From Clostridioides difficile ATCC 9689 = DSM 1296 (GTDB taxonomy: Bacteria > Bacillota > Clostridia > Peptostreptococcales > Peptostreptococcaceae), in the NCBI RefSeq assembly GCF_001077535.1, contig NZ_CP011968.1, forward strand, positions 2,790,001 through 2,854,000: 64,000 nt of DNA. Reading direction: 5' to 3'. The notes under the pieces were generated by a model that saw nothing but the letters and a program-made list of their open reading frames with translations, was not told the origin of the DNA and did no database searches. Positions 32,470 through 42,021 of the stretch are shown piece after piece. The first letter of the stretch is position 1, and each line of letters begins with the position of its first letter. Both the position numbers and the translations under genes were made by a program.

Positions 32470-34398
32470 CTATACTATAGACTTGATTATGGAAAGAAAA
32501 TTATCAAAATCATTACAATTAGATATACTATCTCTAATATCATTGTCATGAATTATCTTTAAAAGGATATCATAAATGGAGTTTATTTTTATATAATCAT
32601 CTTTATTTATAGCCAACATCATGATTAATTTAACAGTAGAATCTTCACTCCAATATATTGGTTCATCCAATATGGAAATACAAATCTTAGTTCTTATAGA
32701 GCTTAATTCCATAGGATGAGGTATAGCTAAAAAATCATCTATATTGGTAGAAGATAAACTTTCTCTGTAAAATACAGATTCAGCAAATGATGGAAATACA
32801 ATTTCACTTTGAGTTAATTTGTTGCACATCAACTTTATAAGCTCATCTTTATCTTTGATTTTAGGATTAACAATAAATAAATTTTTATCAAAGAAATTGT
32901 CCAAAAGATTACTATAAATATGGGAATTATTAGTGATTGACTTAGATATATTCTCTATATCTTTTTTTAATAGTTTTAAATCCACTAATACAATAGGAAT
33001 ACTATCATGATTTAAAGGAATTGTCGATATTATTATATCTACATCTGACAATTCACTAGCTAAAAATTGATTAAATGATAGACATTGAAGTATATTTATT
33101 TTATCATGAAAAACTTTGTTTAATTGAACCTCTAATAACCTACTTGAACCATACCCTGAACCACATACTAATACTACGTTTTTACACTTAATATTACTTT
33201 GAAAAAATCTCTCTATTCCAGCACCTATATGCAGGGATACATATCCAATTTCATCTTCTGTTAAAGAGTAAATACTATTTTTAAAAACTTTTTCTATAGC
33301 ATTTAAAGTTATTTCAAATGCTAAAGGATAATTACTCTTTATTGTATTTATAAGGGGATTCACCTTATTTAAATTATAAGATTTAGAATTGAGAATTGAT
33401 TTAAAGTGCAGTACTAAATCATCAAATAATACACTATCATTTCTAAGGTCAAAAGTATATTGATTGTTGATTACTTCTAAAATTTCTTCAACATACTCTA
33501 TAATTTTAGTATCTACCCTATTGGAAACGTTATCCAAAAGAGAACTTTTAGTTATAAAATGATTATATAGATAAACTCTGTCTGCCTTTGAAATAATTAT
33601 AGTATATTTGCTCTCAATATAATTAAATATATTTTCAACAGTTGTATTCGATTGAAAATCTGTTAAAACAACATCTAAAACATTATCTAAGCAGTAACCA
33701 TCAAGTATTCTACTTACAGTAATAGCTAAATGGATAATAAAGTTTTTTAGATTAAAATCTAGGAAATTGATATTAAATTTATTAATTTCACTTAACACTA
33801 CCCTTTGAAGCTCTATTAAATCTACATTATTAAATAATTCTATTTCTCTATCTGTAATTCCAATTATATAGTTTTCAAAATTCCTATTTATCATATTATT
33901 AGAAATACATCTTCGAATATCTATTTCCTTCCCTTCAACTTTAACTCCATAATATGGCTTAGAAACTAATATTAAATTATACTTTGACAAAATAGGCTTT
34001 ATTCTTTTTATGTCATTTAGTATTGTAAATTTACTCACATACAAGCTATTAGCTAAATCTTCTAGTTTTATATATGTATTGTTATAGAGAATATATTTTA
34101 AAATATATTGATTTCTTTCTATAGGAGAATCTGGTATTTCACTTGAATCCATAATATCATCAGATATTAATGCTAGATACTGTTGGTATAATGCTAAATT
34201 AAGAATATCTATATAATATCCTTCTCCTTTTTTTATTTTAATAATAGCACCATTTTTCTCTAAAGTTCCATTTATAGAAGTAATATCATTTCTTATAGTT
34301 CTCTCACTCACTTTTAAATGATTACTTAAAGTTTTACAAGTAATTTTATCATCACTTTCATTTAATAATTTAAACAACGTGAGCAATCTCTTGTGCAT
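32470..34398 (-). CDS. PRD-containing transcription activator of the mannosidase PTS operon
   Basis: A 642-residue MtlR/LicR-type regulator, divergent from the PTS operon that it presumably controls. Domains in order: HTH near residues 18-50 (TCKTLSNHLKVSERTIRND), a second HTH near 100-130, two PRD domains (about 185-400), an EIIB-like domain with the cysteine loop LVCGSGYGSS near 415, and a C-terminal EIIA type-2 domain with FLAIPHPME near 555. PTS phosphorylation state sets its activity. It has the same architecture as the regulator at 21742-23661, but the sequences are well diverged. Confidence 0.88.
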   Translation of the reverse strand: MHKRLLTLFKLLNESDDKITCKTLSNHLKVSERTIRNDITSINGTLEKNGAIIKIKKGEGYYIDILNLALYQQYLALISDDIMDSSEIPDSPIERNQYILKYILYNNTYIKLEDLANSLYVSKFTILNDIKRIKPILSKYNLILVSKPYYGVKVEGKEIDIRRCISNNMINRNFENYIIGITDREIELFNNVDLIELQRVVLSEINKFNINFLDFNLKNFIIHLAITVSRILDGYCLDNVLDVVLTDFQSNTTVENIFNYIESKYTIIISKADRVYLYNHFITKSSLLDNVSNRVDTKIIEYVEEILEVINNQYTFDLRNDSVLFDDLVLHFKSILNSKSYNLNKVNPLINTIKSNYPLAFEITLNAIEKVFKNSIYSLTEDEIGYVSLHIGAGIERFFQSNIKCKNVVLVCGSGYGSSRLLEVQLNKVFHDKINILQCLSFNQFLASELSDVDIIISTIPLNHDSIPIVLVDLKLLKKDIENISKSITNNSHIYSNLLDNFFDKNLFIVNPKIKDKDELIKLMCNKLTQSEIVFPSFAESVFYRESLSSTNIDDFLAIPHPMELSSIRTKICISILDEPIYWSEDSTVKLIMMLAINKDDYIKINSIYDILLKIIHDNDIRDSISNCNDFDNFLSIIKSIV

Positions 34399-34488
34399 AA
34401 ATATCCCCCCTTATAGAATTTCTTCTAAATTATACTATTTACACTAATATAATACAATTACTCTAATAAAATTGTATTATAATAATTT

Positions 34489-34552
34489 ATTTCCACTTCT
34501 ATATGGAAATTAGTTATTATCATAATATAAATTTCCATGTCGAAGTGGAAAT
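34489..34552 (+). promoter_or_regulatory. Twin palindromic operators upstream of the mannosidase PTS operon
   Basis: Two copies of ATTTCCA-N8-TGGAAAT, at 34489-34510 and 34531-34552, each followed by TAGTTAT. Their centres are 42 bp apart, four helical turns. A TACAAT -10 at 34584-34589 with a poor -35 (TTTAAT at 34561-34566) follows, which puts the operators at about -54 and -96 from the expected start. This is the arrangement of an activator, presumably the divergent PRD protein. Confidence 0.7.
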
Positions 34553-34631
34553 TAGTTATATTTAATTTAATTAGGATAATGATTACAATATAAATATAAG
34601 TTAAGACATTATGAATGGAGTGGAAAAATAT

Positions 34632-35084
34632 ATGGTACTACAAGAAAAATATATATTTATAGATAAAGACTTAAAAAGCAAAGAAGAAGTATTAAATTTT
34701 ATTGCAGATAGTGCTTATATACTAGGTATTACAACTAATAAAGAGGCTCTTTTAAAAGACCTTCTAAAAAGAGAAAATGAATTTCCAACAGGAATAAAAG
34801 ATGGATTTGCGATACCTCATACAAAGAGTGTAAATGTAAAGGAAGCTTCCATACTCTATATTAAAACAACTAACGAGTTAGAGTGGAAAACTTTAGATGA
34901 TAGTAAGGTTAGATATGTATTTAGTTTGTTAGCCCCACATAAAAATGAAGGAAATATACATTTGAAAACTCTATCTAAATTAGCCACATGTTTAATGGAG
35001 GATGATTTTACAAGTGAAGTTAAAAATGCTAGTGATGCAAGTCATTTAGTAAAATATATAACTAATAAAATGAAGGAGGAATAA
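34632..35084 (+). CDS. PTS IIA component, fructose/mannitol family
   Basis: A 150-residue cytoplasmic phosphocarrier (EIIA type 2). The active histidine is in GFAIPHTKS near residue 65, preceded by the usual REN-FPTGI segment. I choose the ATG at 34632 because GGAGTGG lies 8 nt before it. An ATG at 34611 in frame has no ribosome site and would add seven residues. First gene of the operon IIA-IIB-IIC-mannosidase. Confidence 0.92.
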   Translation: MVLQEKYIFIDKDLKSKEEVLNFIADSAYILGITTNKEALLKDLLKRENEFPTGIKDGFAIPHTKSVNVKEASILYIKTTNELEWKTLDDSKVRYVFSLLAPHKNEGNIHLKTLSKLATCLMEDDFTSEVKNASDASHLVKYITNKMKEE

Positions 35085-35086
35085 TT

Positions 35087-35395
35087 ATGAAAATAGTAGC
35101 AATAACATCATGTATAGCAGGATTAGCACACACACCTATGGCAGCAAAAGCTTTAGAACAAGCTGCATCAAAAATGGGTCATGAAATCAAAGTAGAACAA
35201 CAAGGTGCTATGGGACGAGTAAATACTATAACAAAAGAAGAAGCACAAGATGCGGACTTTATACTTATAGCATCTGACCAAACTATATCTGGAATGGAAA
35301 GATTTGATGGTAAAAAAGTGATAAAAGTCAAAATAGGTATAGCGTTAAAAAAACCAGAAGCTGTCTTAACAAAGTGTATAGAAGCTATTTCTTAA
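35087..35395 (+). CDS. PTS IIB component, fructose family
   Basis: A 102-residue phosphocarrier. The phospho-cysteine is in AITSCIAGLAHTPMAAKAL (Cys 9), the standard fructose-type IIB signature. It starts 2 nt after the IIA stop with AGGAGGA, so translation is coupled. A weak hairpin (about 35401-35430, TCTCA...TGAGA) lies before the IIC gene and may adjust relative expression. Confidence 0.94.
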   Translation: MKIVAITSCIAGLAHTPMAAKALEQAASKMGHEIKVEQQGAMGRVNTITKEEAQDADFILIASDQTISGMERFDGKKVIKVKIGIALKKPEAVLTKCIEAIS

Positions 35396-35508
35396 TAAAA
35401 AAATCTCACTCTAATATAGAATGAGAAAAATCAAAAATTAAAAAATTGTCTAATATAATTATAACATATTATCAAAAAATATAACAAACTTATATAGGAG
35501 GATTAAAA

Positions 35509-36615
35509 ATGAGTAAAAAAAATAAATCTCTTTTAAGTGAACTTAAGGGACACTTAATGACAGGTATCTCATATATGTTGCCACTTGTAATAGGCTCATC
35601 TTTAGTTGTAGCTATCCCAAAGCTTACAGCTTTAGCAGTGGGTATAACAAGTTTAGATGCTTATAAAAATGTATCTGGTTTTTATCATATTCTTTACTTA
35701 ATGGAACAAGTTGGTTGGACTGGCATAGGTCTATTAAATACGGTATTAGCAGGATTTATAGCATTTTCAATAGGTGAGAAACCAGCTATGGGTGCAGGTT
35801 TTATTGGTGGGCTCATAGCAAGTAATACTAATGCAGGATTCTTAGGAGCAGTAATAGCAGGTTTCTTTGCTGGGTATGTTTGTAAGTTTTTAAAGAAAAA
35901 AATTAAAATATCTGGGTCAGCATCAGGAATGATGCCACTTATAATAATGCCACTTATAACAGTTGGATTAACTGGTTTTTTAATGAGTGTTGTATTAGCA
36001 GGACCTTTAGGAAACATAAATACTTCATTAAATGCTTGGGTAGCTGAAATGTGTCAAAATGGAACAAATTCGGTGGTATTGGCTTTAATTTTAGGCGCAA
36101 TGATAGGATTCGATTTAGGTGGACCAGTAAATAAAGCAGCTTGGATGGCAGGAAATGCATTATTGTTAGAGGGAATCTATCTACCAGCGATATTGGTAAA
36201 CTGCGCAATAGTTATACCTCCACTAGGATATGGTTTAGCTACATTCATAAGAAAATCAAAATTTTCCAATGCATTAGCTGAAACAGGAAAAGGCAATATA
36301 GTTATGGGTATAATTGGAATAACAGAAGGTGCAATTCCTTTCACTTTAACAAATCCATTAAAATTAGTTCCTGTTAATATGATAGGATGCGCTTTGGGTG
36401 TAGGATTATCAGCTTTGTTAGGTGTACATGCTATAATGCCTCCAGTTGGTGGATTATATGGATTTATATCAATAGGTTCTGGATGGGCTTACTTAGTAGG
36501 TGCAATATTTGGAGCTTTAGTAATAGCAATACTATCAACAACTTTAGTAGACTTCAATGAAGATGAAACTACGGAAAATATAGAATTTGATGAAATAGAG
36601 TTAGATATAATGTAA
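35509..36615 (+). CDS. PTS IIC component, fructose / mannosylglycerate type
   Basis: A 368-residue membrane permease with about nine hydrophobic segments. GEKPAMGAGFIGG and GFDLGGPVNKAAW are conserved in fructose-type IIC, and ITEGAIPFTLTNPLK near residue 270 holds the usual sugar-site glutamate. Together with the GH38 enzyme downstream it resembles the 2-O-alpha-mannosyl-glycerate system (MngA), here split into three polypeptides. The ribosome site AGGAGG is at a good distance. Substrate remains inferred. Confidence 0.9.
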   Translation: MSKKNKSLLSELKGHLMTGISYMLPLVIGSSLVVAIPKLTALAVGITSLDAYKNVSGFYHILYLMEQVGWTGIGLLNTVLAGFIAFSIGEKPAMGAGFIGGLIASNTNAGFLGAVIAGFFAGYVCKFLKKKIKISGSASGMMPLIIMPLITVGLTGFLMSVVLAGPLGNINTSLNAWVAEMCQNGTNSVVLALILGAMIGFDLGGPVNKAAWMAGNALLLEGIYLPAILVNCAIVIPPLGYGLATFIRKSKFSNALAETGKGNIVMGIIGITEGAIPFTLTNPLKLVPVNMIGCALGVGLSALLGVHAIMPPVGGLYGFISIGSGWAYLVGAIFGALVIAILSTTLVDFNEDETTENIEFDEIELDIM

Positions 36616-36636
36616 ATTAAAAACTTAATTTTAGAT

Positions 36637-36670
36637 AATTGAGAATTGAGTGTACTCTCAATTCTCAATT
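36637..36670 (+). promoter_or_regulatory. Intercistronic hairpin between PTS IIC and mannosidase genes
   Basis: AATTGAGAATTGAG and CTCAATTCTCAATT form a perfect 14-bp stem around a 6-nt loop. No uridine tract follows, so it is more likely an RNA-processing or stability element than a terminator. The mannosidase ribosome site begins 9 nt later. Confidence 0.6.
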
Positions 36671-36689
36671 AAATTTTGGGAGGATTTTT

Positions 36690-39368
36690 ATGAAAAAGAC
36701 AAAAGTACATGTAGTTCCACACAGTCATTGGGATAGAGAATGGTATTTTACAACATCAAGGTCAAAAATATATTTAATGAAAGATTTTCAAGATATATTA
36801 GACATATTGGAAGAAAAAGAAGACTTTAAATACTTTACTATGGATGCACAAGCTTCTCTCTTAGATGATTATTTAAAATGGAGACCTCAGGATGAATATA
36901 GAATAAGAGATTTAGTTCAAAGAAGAAGATTAGTTATTGGACCTTGGTATACTCAAACAGACCAATTGGTTATATCAGGAGAATCTATAATTAGAAACCT
37001 TTACTATGGAATAGATAGATGCAATGAATTTGGTGAACCTATGAGGGTTGGATATGTACCAGATTCTTTTGGGCAATCAGCTCAAATGCCACAAATATAC
37101 AGAGGTTTTGGAATAGATAGTTCATTATTTTGGCGTGGAGTTTCTGATGATATGGTAGATACAACAGAGTTTATATGGAAAGGTTCTGATGGTTCAAAAG
37201 TATTAGCAGTTCAAATACCATTTGGTTATTACTATGGAGGTAATATACCAGAAGATGATTCAGATTTAAAAGAATATTTAAAAGATATAATCGGAAAACT
37301 TAAGGTTAAAGCTTCTACTAATAACGTATATTTTCCAAATGGATTTGACCAAGCACCAATAAGAAAAAACCTTCCTGATATATTAAAAAAAGCTAATGAA
37401 ATAGATAATGAAAATGAATACGAAATAAGTGATATAGAAAACTATATAGATTCAGTAAGAAATGAAAGAAATGAATTTACAGAGCTTAAAGGTGAATTTT
37501 TAAATGCTAAACATATGAGAATACACAAATCCATATTCTCCTCAAGGTCAGACCTTAAAATAATGAATAACAAATTAGAAAATTATATTACAAATGTACT
37601 TGAACCATTATTAACATTAAGTTATTCACTTGGAAATGAATACCCTCATCTAGTTATAAAAGATATATGGAAACTTATGTTTGAAAATGCAGCTCATGAC
37701 AGCATAGGTTCTTGTAATAGTGACACAACAAATGAGGATGTATACACAAGATACAAACAAGCCAGAGATTTGAGTATAAATTTATTAGATTTGCATATGA
37801 GACTTATAAGTACTCAAATCAAAAATAATAATGAAGAAATAACATTAACAGTATTCAATGGATTCCCAGAAGTCAGAAATGAAGTTGTAGAATTTGATAC
37901 TTATATTCCAGGTCAAGATTTTGTGATAAAGAATAAAAATGGAGAAATTCTTAATTATATAATAAAAGAAAAAGAAGATATTACAAATTATATATTAACT
38001 CAAACAATAAGATTAAACCCAAGTAAAAAAATATATATACCCAAAACTGTATATAGAGCAAAAATTGCACTTTCAGTAAAAGATATACCACCAATGGGAT
38101 ATACTCAACTAGTTTTTGAATTGGATACTAAAAATAAATGTGAAATAGAAACAAGTAATTGCAAAGAAATAGAAAACAAATACTACAAAATAACAGCCAA
38201 TAAAAATGGTTCATTAGAAATATTAGATAAAGAATCTAATAAGACTTATAAAAACCAAGCTGTAATTGAAGATAATGGAGATGATGGAGATTCATACAAC
38301 TATTCTCCTCCAAGAAAAGATATTTATGTTTCATCTTTAGATTCTGTATCTTCAGTAGAAGTGCTAAAATCAAACATTCAAGAAGAAATGATACTTAAAT
38401 ATTCATTGACCATACCAGCTTCACTGGAAGAAAGGGCTATAGGTAAAGTTTCTGTGAAAATGCCAGTAACAATGAAAATTACCTTAGAACCTAAAGAACA
38501 AATAATTAAGTTTAATGTTAATATAAAAAATAACCAAGCACTATCTCATAGAGTAAGAGTTTTATTTAATACAGAAATAGCATCTAAGTTTTCTATAGCA
38601 GATCAACAATTTGGAATAATACAAAGACCAACAGTATTAGAAAAAGACCTTGCATTGTGGAAAAGAGACAATTACTCATGGCAAGAAAAACCTATAACTA
38701 TCGAACCAATGCAAAGTTTTGTTACTTTAGAGGATGGACAAAGAGGAATAGCATTAATAACTGGTTGTGTAAGAGAATATCAAATAGTTGGTGATAATTT
38801 AGATACAATAGCATTAACACTATTCAGGTCATTTGGATATATGGGAAGAGAAAATTTACTTTATAGACCAGGAAGAGCTTCTGGAGAAAAAATAATAGCA
38901 ACACCAGATGCACAATTACTTAAAGAGTTAAACTTTGACTTTGGTCTTTACATATATAACAATAAATTTGATGAAGCAAATGTAGCTAATACAGCTAAGA
39001 GATTCTTAACACCTATACAAATATATGAATATGCTGATTTTTTAAATGGTAGACTTATATTTGCATTCAATGACGAAAAACAAATATATGAAAATGAATA
39101 TAGTTTGATGAATGTAAATAATTCAAATTTCACAGTAAGTGCAATAAAGAAAGAAGAAAAAGGAGATGGAATTGTAGTTAGAATCTTCAATGGTATGAAA
39201 AATGAGGATGCTAAGGGAAGTCTTAACATCAATAAAAATGTCAATGATGCTTATAGTGCAATGCTCGACGAAATCTATGATAATACTAGCAAGCTTAAAG
39301 TAAATACTAAAACTGTAGAGGTAAATTCTTTATCACATTGTAAAGTACAAACAATAGTAATTAAATAA
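36690..39368 (+). CDS. mngB: Alpha-mannosidase, glycoside hydrolase family 38
   Basis: An 892-residue cytoplasmic enzyme (no signal). The N-terminal metal-binding motif is HSHWDREW (11-18). The catalytic aspartate is Asp 125 in GYVPDSFGQ. A helical middle domain with ENAAHDSIGSCNSD (a further metal/substrate segment) and a large beta-sandwich C-terminus follow. Length is close to E. coli MngB (877 residues, from memory). I start at ATG 36690 after GGGAGGA. An upstream ATG at 36639 falls in the hairpin. It should release mannose 6-phosphate from the alpha-mannoside that the PTS imports. The gene name is by analogy. Confidence 0.87.
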   Translation: MKKTKVHVVPHSHWDREWYFTTSRSKIYLMKDFQDILDILEEKEDFKYFTMDAQASLLDDYLKWRPQDEYRIRDLVQRRRLVIGPWYTQTDQLVISGESIIRNLYYGIDRCNEFGEPMRVGYVPDSFGQSAQMPQIYRGFGIDSSLFWRGVSDDMVDTTEFIWKGSDGSKVLAVQIPFGYYYGGNIPEDDSDLKEYLKDIIGKLKVKASTNNVYFPNGFDQAPIRKNLPDILKKANEIDNENEYEISDIENYIDSVRNERNEFTELKGEFLNAKHMRIHKSIFSSRSDLKIMNNKLENYITNVLEPLLTLSYSLGNEYPHLVIKDIWKLMFENAAHDSIGSCNSDTTNEDVYTRYKQARDLSINLLDLHMRLISTQIKNNNEEITLTVFNGFPEVRNEVVEFDTYIPGQDFVIKNKNGEILNYIIKEKEDITNYILTQTIRLNPSKKIYIPKTVYRAKIALSVKDIPPMGYTQLVFELDTKNKCEIETSNCKEIENKYYKITANKNGSLEILDKESNKTYKNQAVIEDNGDDGDSYNYSPPRKDIYVSSLDSVSSVEVLKSNIQEEMILKYSLTIPASLEERAIGKVSVKMPVTMKITLEPKEQIIKFNVNIKNNQALSHRVRVLFNTEIASKFSIADQQFGIIQRPTVLEKDLALWKRDNYSWQEKPITIEPMQSFVTLEDGQRGIALITGCVREYQIVGDNLDTIALTLFRSFGYMGRENLLYRPGRASGEKIIATPDAQLLKELNFDFGLYIYNNKFDEANVANTAKRFLTPIQIYEYADFLNGRLIFAFNDEKQIYENEYSLMNVNNSNFTVSAIKKEEKGDGIVVRIFNGMKNEDAKGSLNINKNVNDAYSAMLDEIYDNTSKLKVNTKTVEVNSLSHCKVQTIVIK

Positions 39369-39481
39369 TATAAAATAGCTTATACAAGATTTCAAAATAA
39401 ATTGCTAGTACTATGTTAATAGTAAACCCAGATATTATGCTATTTATAAGCTCTGTAACACTAAATAACATTTTGTAAAAT

Positions 39482-39518
39482 AAAAAGGTGAACCTTGTAT
39501 ATTAGGATTCACCTTTTT
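39482..39518. terminator. Terminator of the mannosidase PTS operon
   Basis: AAAAAGGTGAA and TTCACCTTTTT form an 11-bp stem, extended by CCT/AGG across a one-base bulge, with a T-run. The symmetric A and T tails allow use from both sides. Confidence 0.8.
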
Positions 39519-39537
39519 TAAATAAATCAACATTCTG

Positions 39538-39609
39538 TTTTAAAATAACATTTATAAGCTGTTTTGAAATAATGCTTACAAATTATTTTAAAACAATACC
39601 TATAAATTT
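39538..39609. repeat. Three imperfect 24-bp tandem repeats
   Basis: Units at 39538-39561, 39562-39585 and 39586-39609 each begin TTTTRAAA and share a TTAYAA-like block near position 16. They lie in the spacer between convergent genes. They could be slippage products or protein-binding sites. Confidence 0.55.
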
Positions 39610-39684
39610 TTATTTAAAGAATACACATAAATATTTCCAGACTCTTTTATTCTATAGACTTTATAATTATTAAATAAGTCTAAT

Positions 39685-42021
39685 CTAATTTTTGTTAAAA
39701 GTAATTGTAACTTTAAATAAATCACCATCCACACTTATATTCATCTTACCACCCTGTAATTCTATAAAACTTTTTGCTATCGCTAAACCAAGACCAGAAC
39801 CTTCTGTGTTACGTGATTTATCTCCTCTTACAAATCTCTCCATTATATCATCTACACTAAAATCAATCTCAGATGCAGACATATTTTTAAGCATAATATT
39901 TACTTTATTATCTGTTTCTAAAATATCAATATACACTCTTGAATTTGGCATTGCATATTTGCTTATATTTATTATAAGATTTTCAAATACTCTAAATGTA
40001 CGCTGACTATCTAATGGTAATATTATTTTTTCATTAGAAAAGTTATTCTTTACTATTAGAGATGAATCTGCAAGTTTGTCATCTAATTCTAAAAGTGTCT
40101 GCTTCATTAGAGATACAATATCCACATTTACTATATTCAAATAAACATCTCCACTATTTGCCTTGCTTACTTCAAACAAATCTTCTATTAGATGTTGCAA
40201 TCTTTGTGACTTTCTGTCTAATGTATCAATATACAACTTACGATTTTCATCTGTTATACTTTCATCTTTTAATAAATCTATATAAGTGATTATAGATGTT
40301 AGAGGTGTTTTTAAGTCATGTGATACATTTGATATAAGCTCTGTTTTCATCTTTTGACTCTTAACCTCTTCGTCAACAGCTTTTTTAAATCCAGTTTGAA
40401 TATTTCCTAATTCGTCTTTTATAGGATTAAAAAATCCTAAATCTTTTTCCATATTTACATCTAAGTTTCCATCTGAAATTTTCTTTGTAACATCTAAAAG
40501 TTGATTATATTCATATATTGTCTTTTTAGAGTAATCTGACAGTATCTTAAATAATACTACTGAATATATTAATGCGAGTATTATTCCAAAGAACCACATA
40601 CTACACATTATAACTATAATCAATAAATTTATTCCCAAAATTGTAACTATAGTTTTATTTGGCTTTTCTTTTAGATTTATTGTTCTAATTTGATTAATAA
40701 CTGTTTTTCCTGCTTTTTTTAGCCATACAAAAAACATTCCTGTCATAGTATGTTTTGTAAAATACTCTCTTATTCCAACATTTAAAATGTGTTTTAAAAG
40801 TATTATAAATACAAATATTATTGAGAATATTACAAACCAATAAGTTAAATTCATTAAACTTACCAATATGCTAGCCATTTTAGCACTTATGTCATTGTTT
40901 ATAAGGTACTCTACATAATTCCCACTCAAGGTATTACTTATTATAACAGTAGGATATAAATCTACAAGCCCCTGTATAATAGCAAGAGCAATAAAGAGTA
41001 TCTCTAACGGTATTCTTGATAATGTATCAAATCCTAGCAACTCTTTAGATTTTCTATATGGGAATGCTAAAGCTACAATAACAACTATAGCTAATATAAT
41101 TTTTAAAATCATTCCAGAAATCTTATAATAAGAATTATTTTCTACATTGCTTATATATGAAATTATACCATCATCAAAATAAGTATTTCCATAACCATAC
41201 TCTACACTATCACCTTTACTTATTGCTTTAGGTACAGCATATACTAATGTTATATTTTTTATTGGAGATAACTTATATGAAATTGAATTTCCTCCTAAAC
41301 TTGTATCCATTAAATCTTCTCTTGCTTTAGATAACAACATTTGATTAATAACTTTTTGATTTACTCCATAAGAATCTACAATATTTACTTTTCCATCTTT
41401 ATCAAAATTCATTACAACGTAGAATCTATAGTTTTCTTTTATATCTGTAATCTGCTTTTGTCTTTCCTCATCATTCATTTCTGTATTTTTTGACTGATTT
41501 TCATCAGAATTTTCTTTTGAAGCATCATTCTTTGTTGTATCAAGTACTCCTAATTCTTTATTATCATTAAAAAATTCAAAATTGCTTTCTTTATCAACTA
41601 AATAGTACTTTAAATTCTTTCCTGACGCTTTAATGAAATGCTCCCAATTTTCAAAGTTTTCATTAAAATCTGCATTAATACTATCATCTGTATAGTAAGT
41701 TTCTGAACCATCATAAGTATCTTTTTCTTTACTTACATTTTTTATATAGTTCATAGTTTCTTCATTGATAAATAGCTTTGATGGTTGTATCATCTTACCT
41801 TCTTGTTCTTCCTTCATATTATGATATAAAACATAACTTCCTTTATATATACTATCTACAAAGCTTTCCTGTTCAAATGGATTCTCTGCTCCACCTTTAG
41901 CACTTGCTTGTATAGTAGAATATTGACTAATCATACCTAATGATGCTGATAACATAAGTATAAAAACTATAATAGTAACTATATATTTATCTTTAAATTT
42001 TTTCAATTTTGTATCCAACAC
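39685..42021 (-). CDS. Sensor histidine kinase with large membrane domain
   Basis: A 778-residue kinase. One N-terminal membrane helix (13-35) is followed by an extracytoplasmic domain of about 260 residues with an acidic, Asn-rich stretch, then several membrane segments (about 301-320, 338-363, 385-410, 458-495). The phospho-acceptor is His 568 in NVSHDLKTPLTS. The ATP-binding G2 box SGLGLAIAKS lies near 745. It starts at TTG 42021, 7 nt after GGTGGTG, inside the end of the regulator gene (29-nt overlap). Signal unknown. No transporter target is adjacent. Confidence 0.88.
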   Translation of the reverse strand: MLDTKLKKFKDKYIVTIIVFILMLSASLGMISQYSTIQASAKGGAENPFEQESFVDSIYKGSYVLYHNMKEEQEGKMIQPSKLFINEETMNYIKNVSKEKDTYDGSETYYTDDSINADFNENFENWEHFIKASGKNLKYYLVDKESNFEFFNDNKELGVLDTTKNDASKENSDENQSKNTEMNDEERQKQITDIKENYRFYVVMNFDKDGKVNIVDSYGVNQKVINQMLLSKAREDLMDTSLGGNSISYKLSPIKNITLVYAVPKAISKGDSVEYGYGNTYFDDGIISYISNVENNSYYKISGMILKIILAIVVIVALAFPYRKSKELLGFDTLSRIPLEILFIALAIIQGLVDLYPTVIISNTLSGNYVEYLINNDISAKMASILVSLMNLTYWFVIFSIIFVFIILLKHILNVGIREYFTKHTMTGMFFVWLKKAGKTVINQIRTINLKEKPNKTIVTILGINLLIIVIMCSMWFFGIILALIYSVVLFKILSDYSKKTIYEYNQLLDVTKKISDGNLDVNMEKDLGFFNPIKDELGNIQTGFKKAVDEEVKSQKMKTELISNVSHDLKTPLTSIITYIDLLKDESITDENRKLYIDTLDRKSQRLQHLIEDLFEVSKANSGDVYLNIVNVDIVSLMKQTLLELDDKLADSSLIVKNNFSNEKIILPLDSQRTFRVFENLIINISKYAMPNSRVYIDILETDNKVNIMLKNMSASEIDFSVDDIMERFVRGDKSRNTEGSGLGLAIAKSFIELQGGKMNISVDGDLFKVTITFNKN

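Larger units (their letters stand above)
39369..39684. other. Intergenic region between convergent mannosidase and histidine kinase genes
   Basis: About 316 nt. It contains a terminator and a set of three 24-bp repeats, listed separately. The remainder is AT-rich with no reading frame of interest. Confidence 0.6.
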
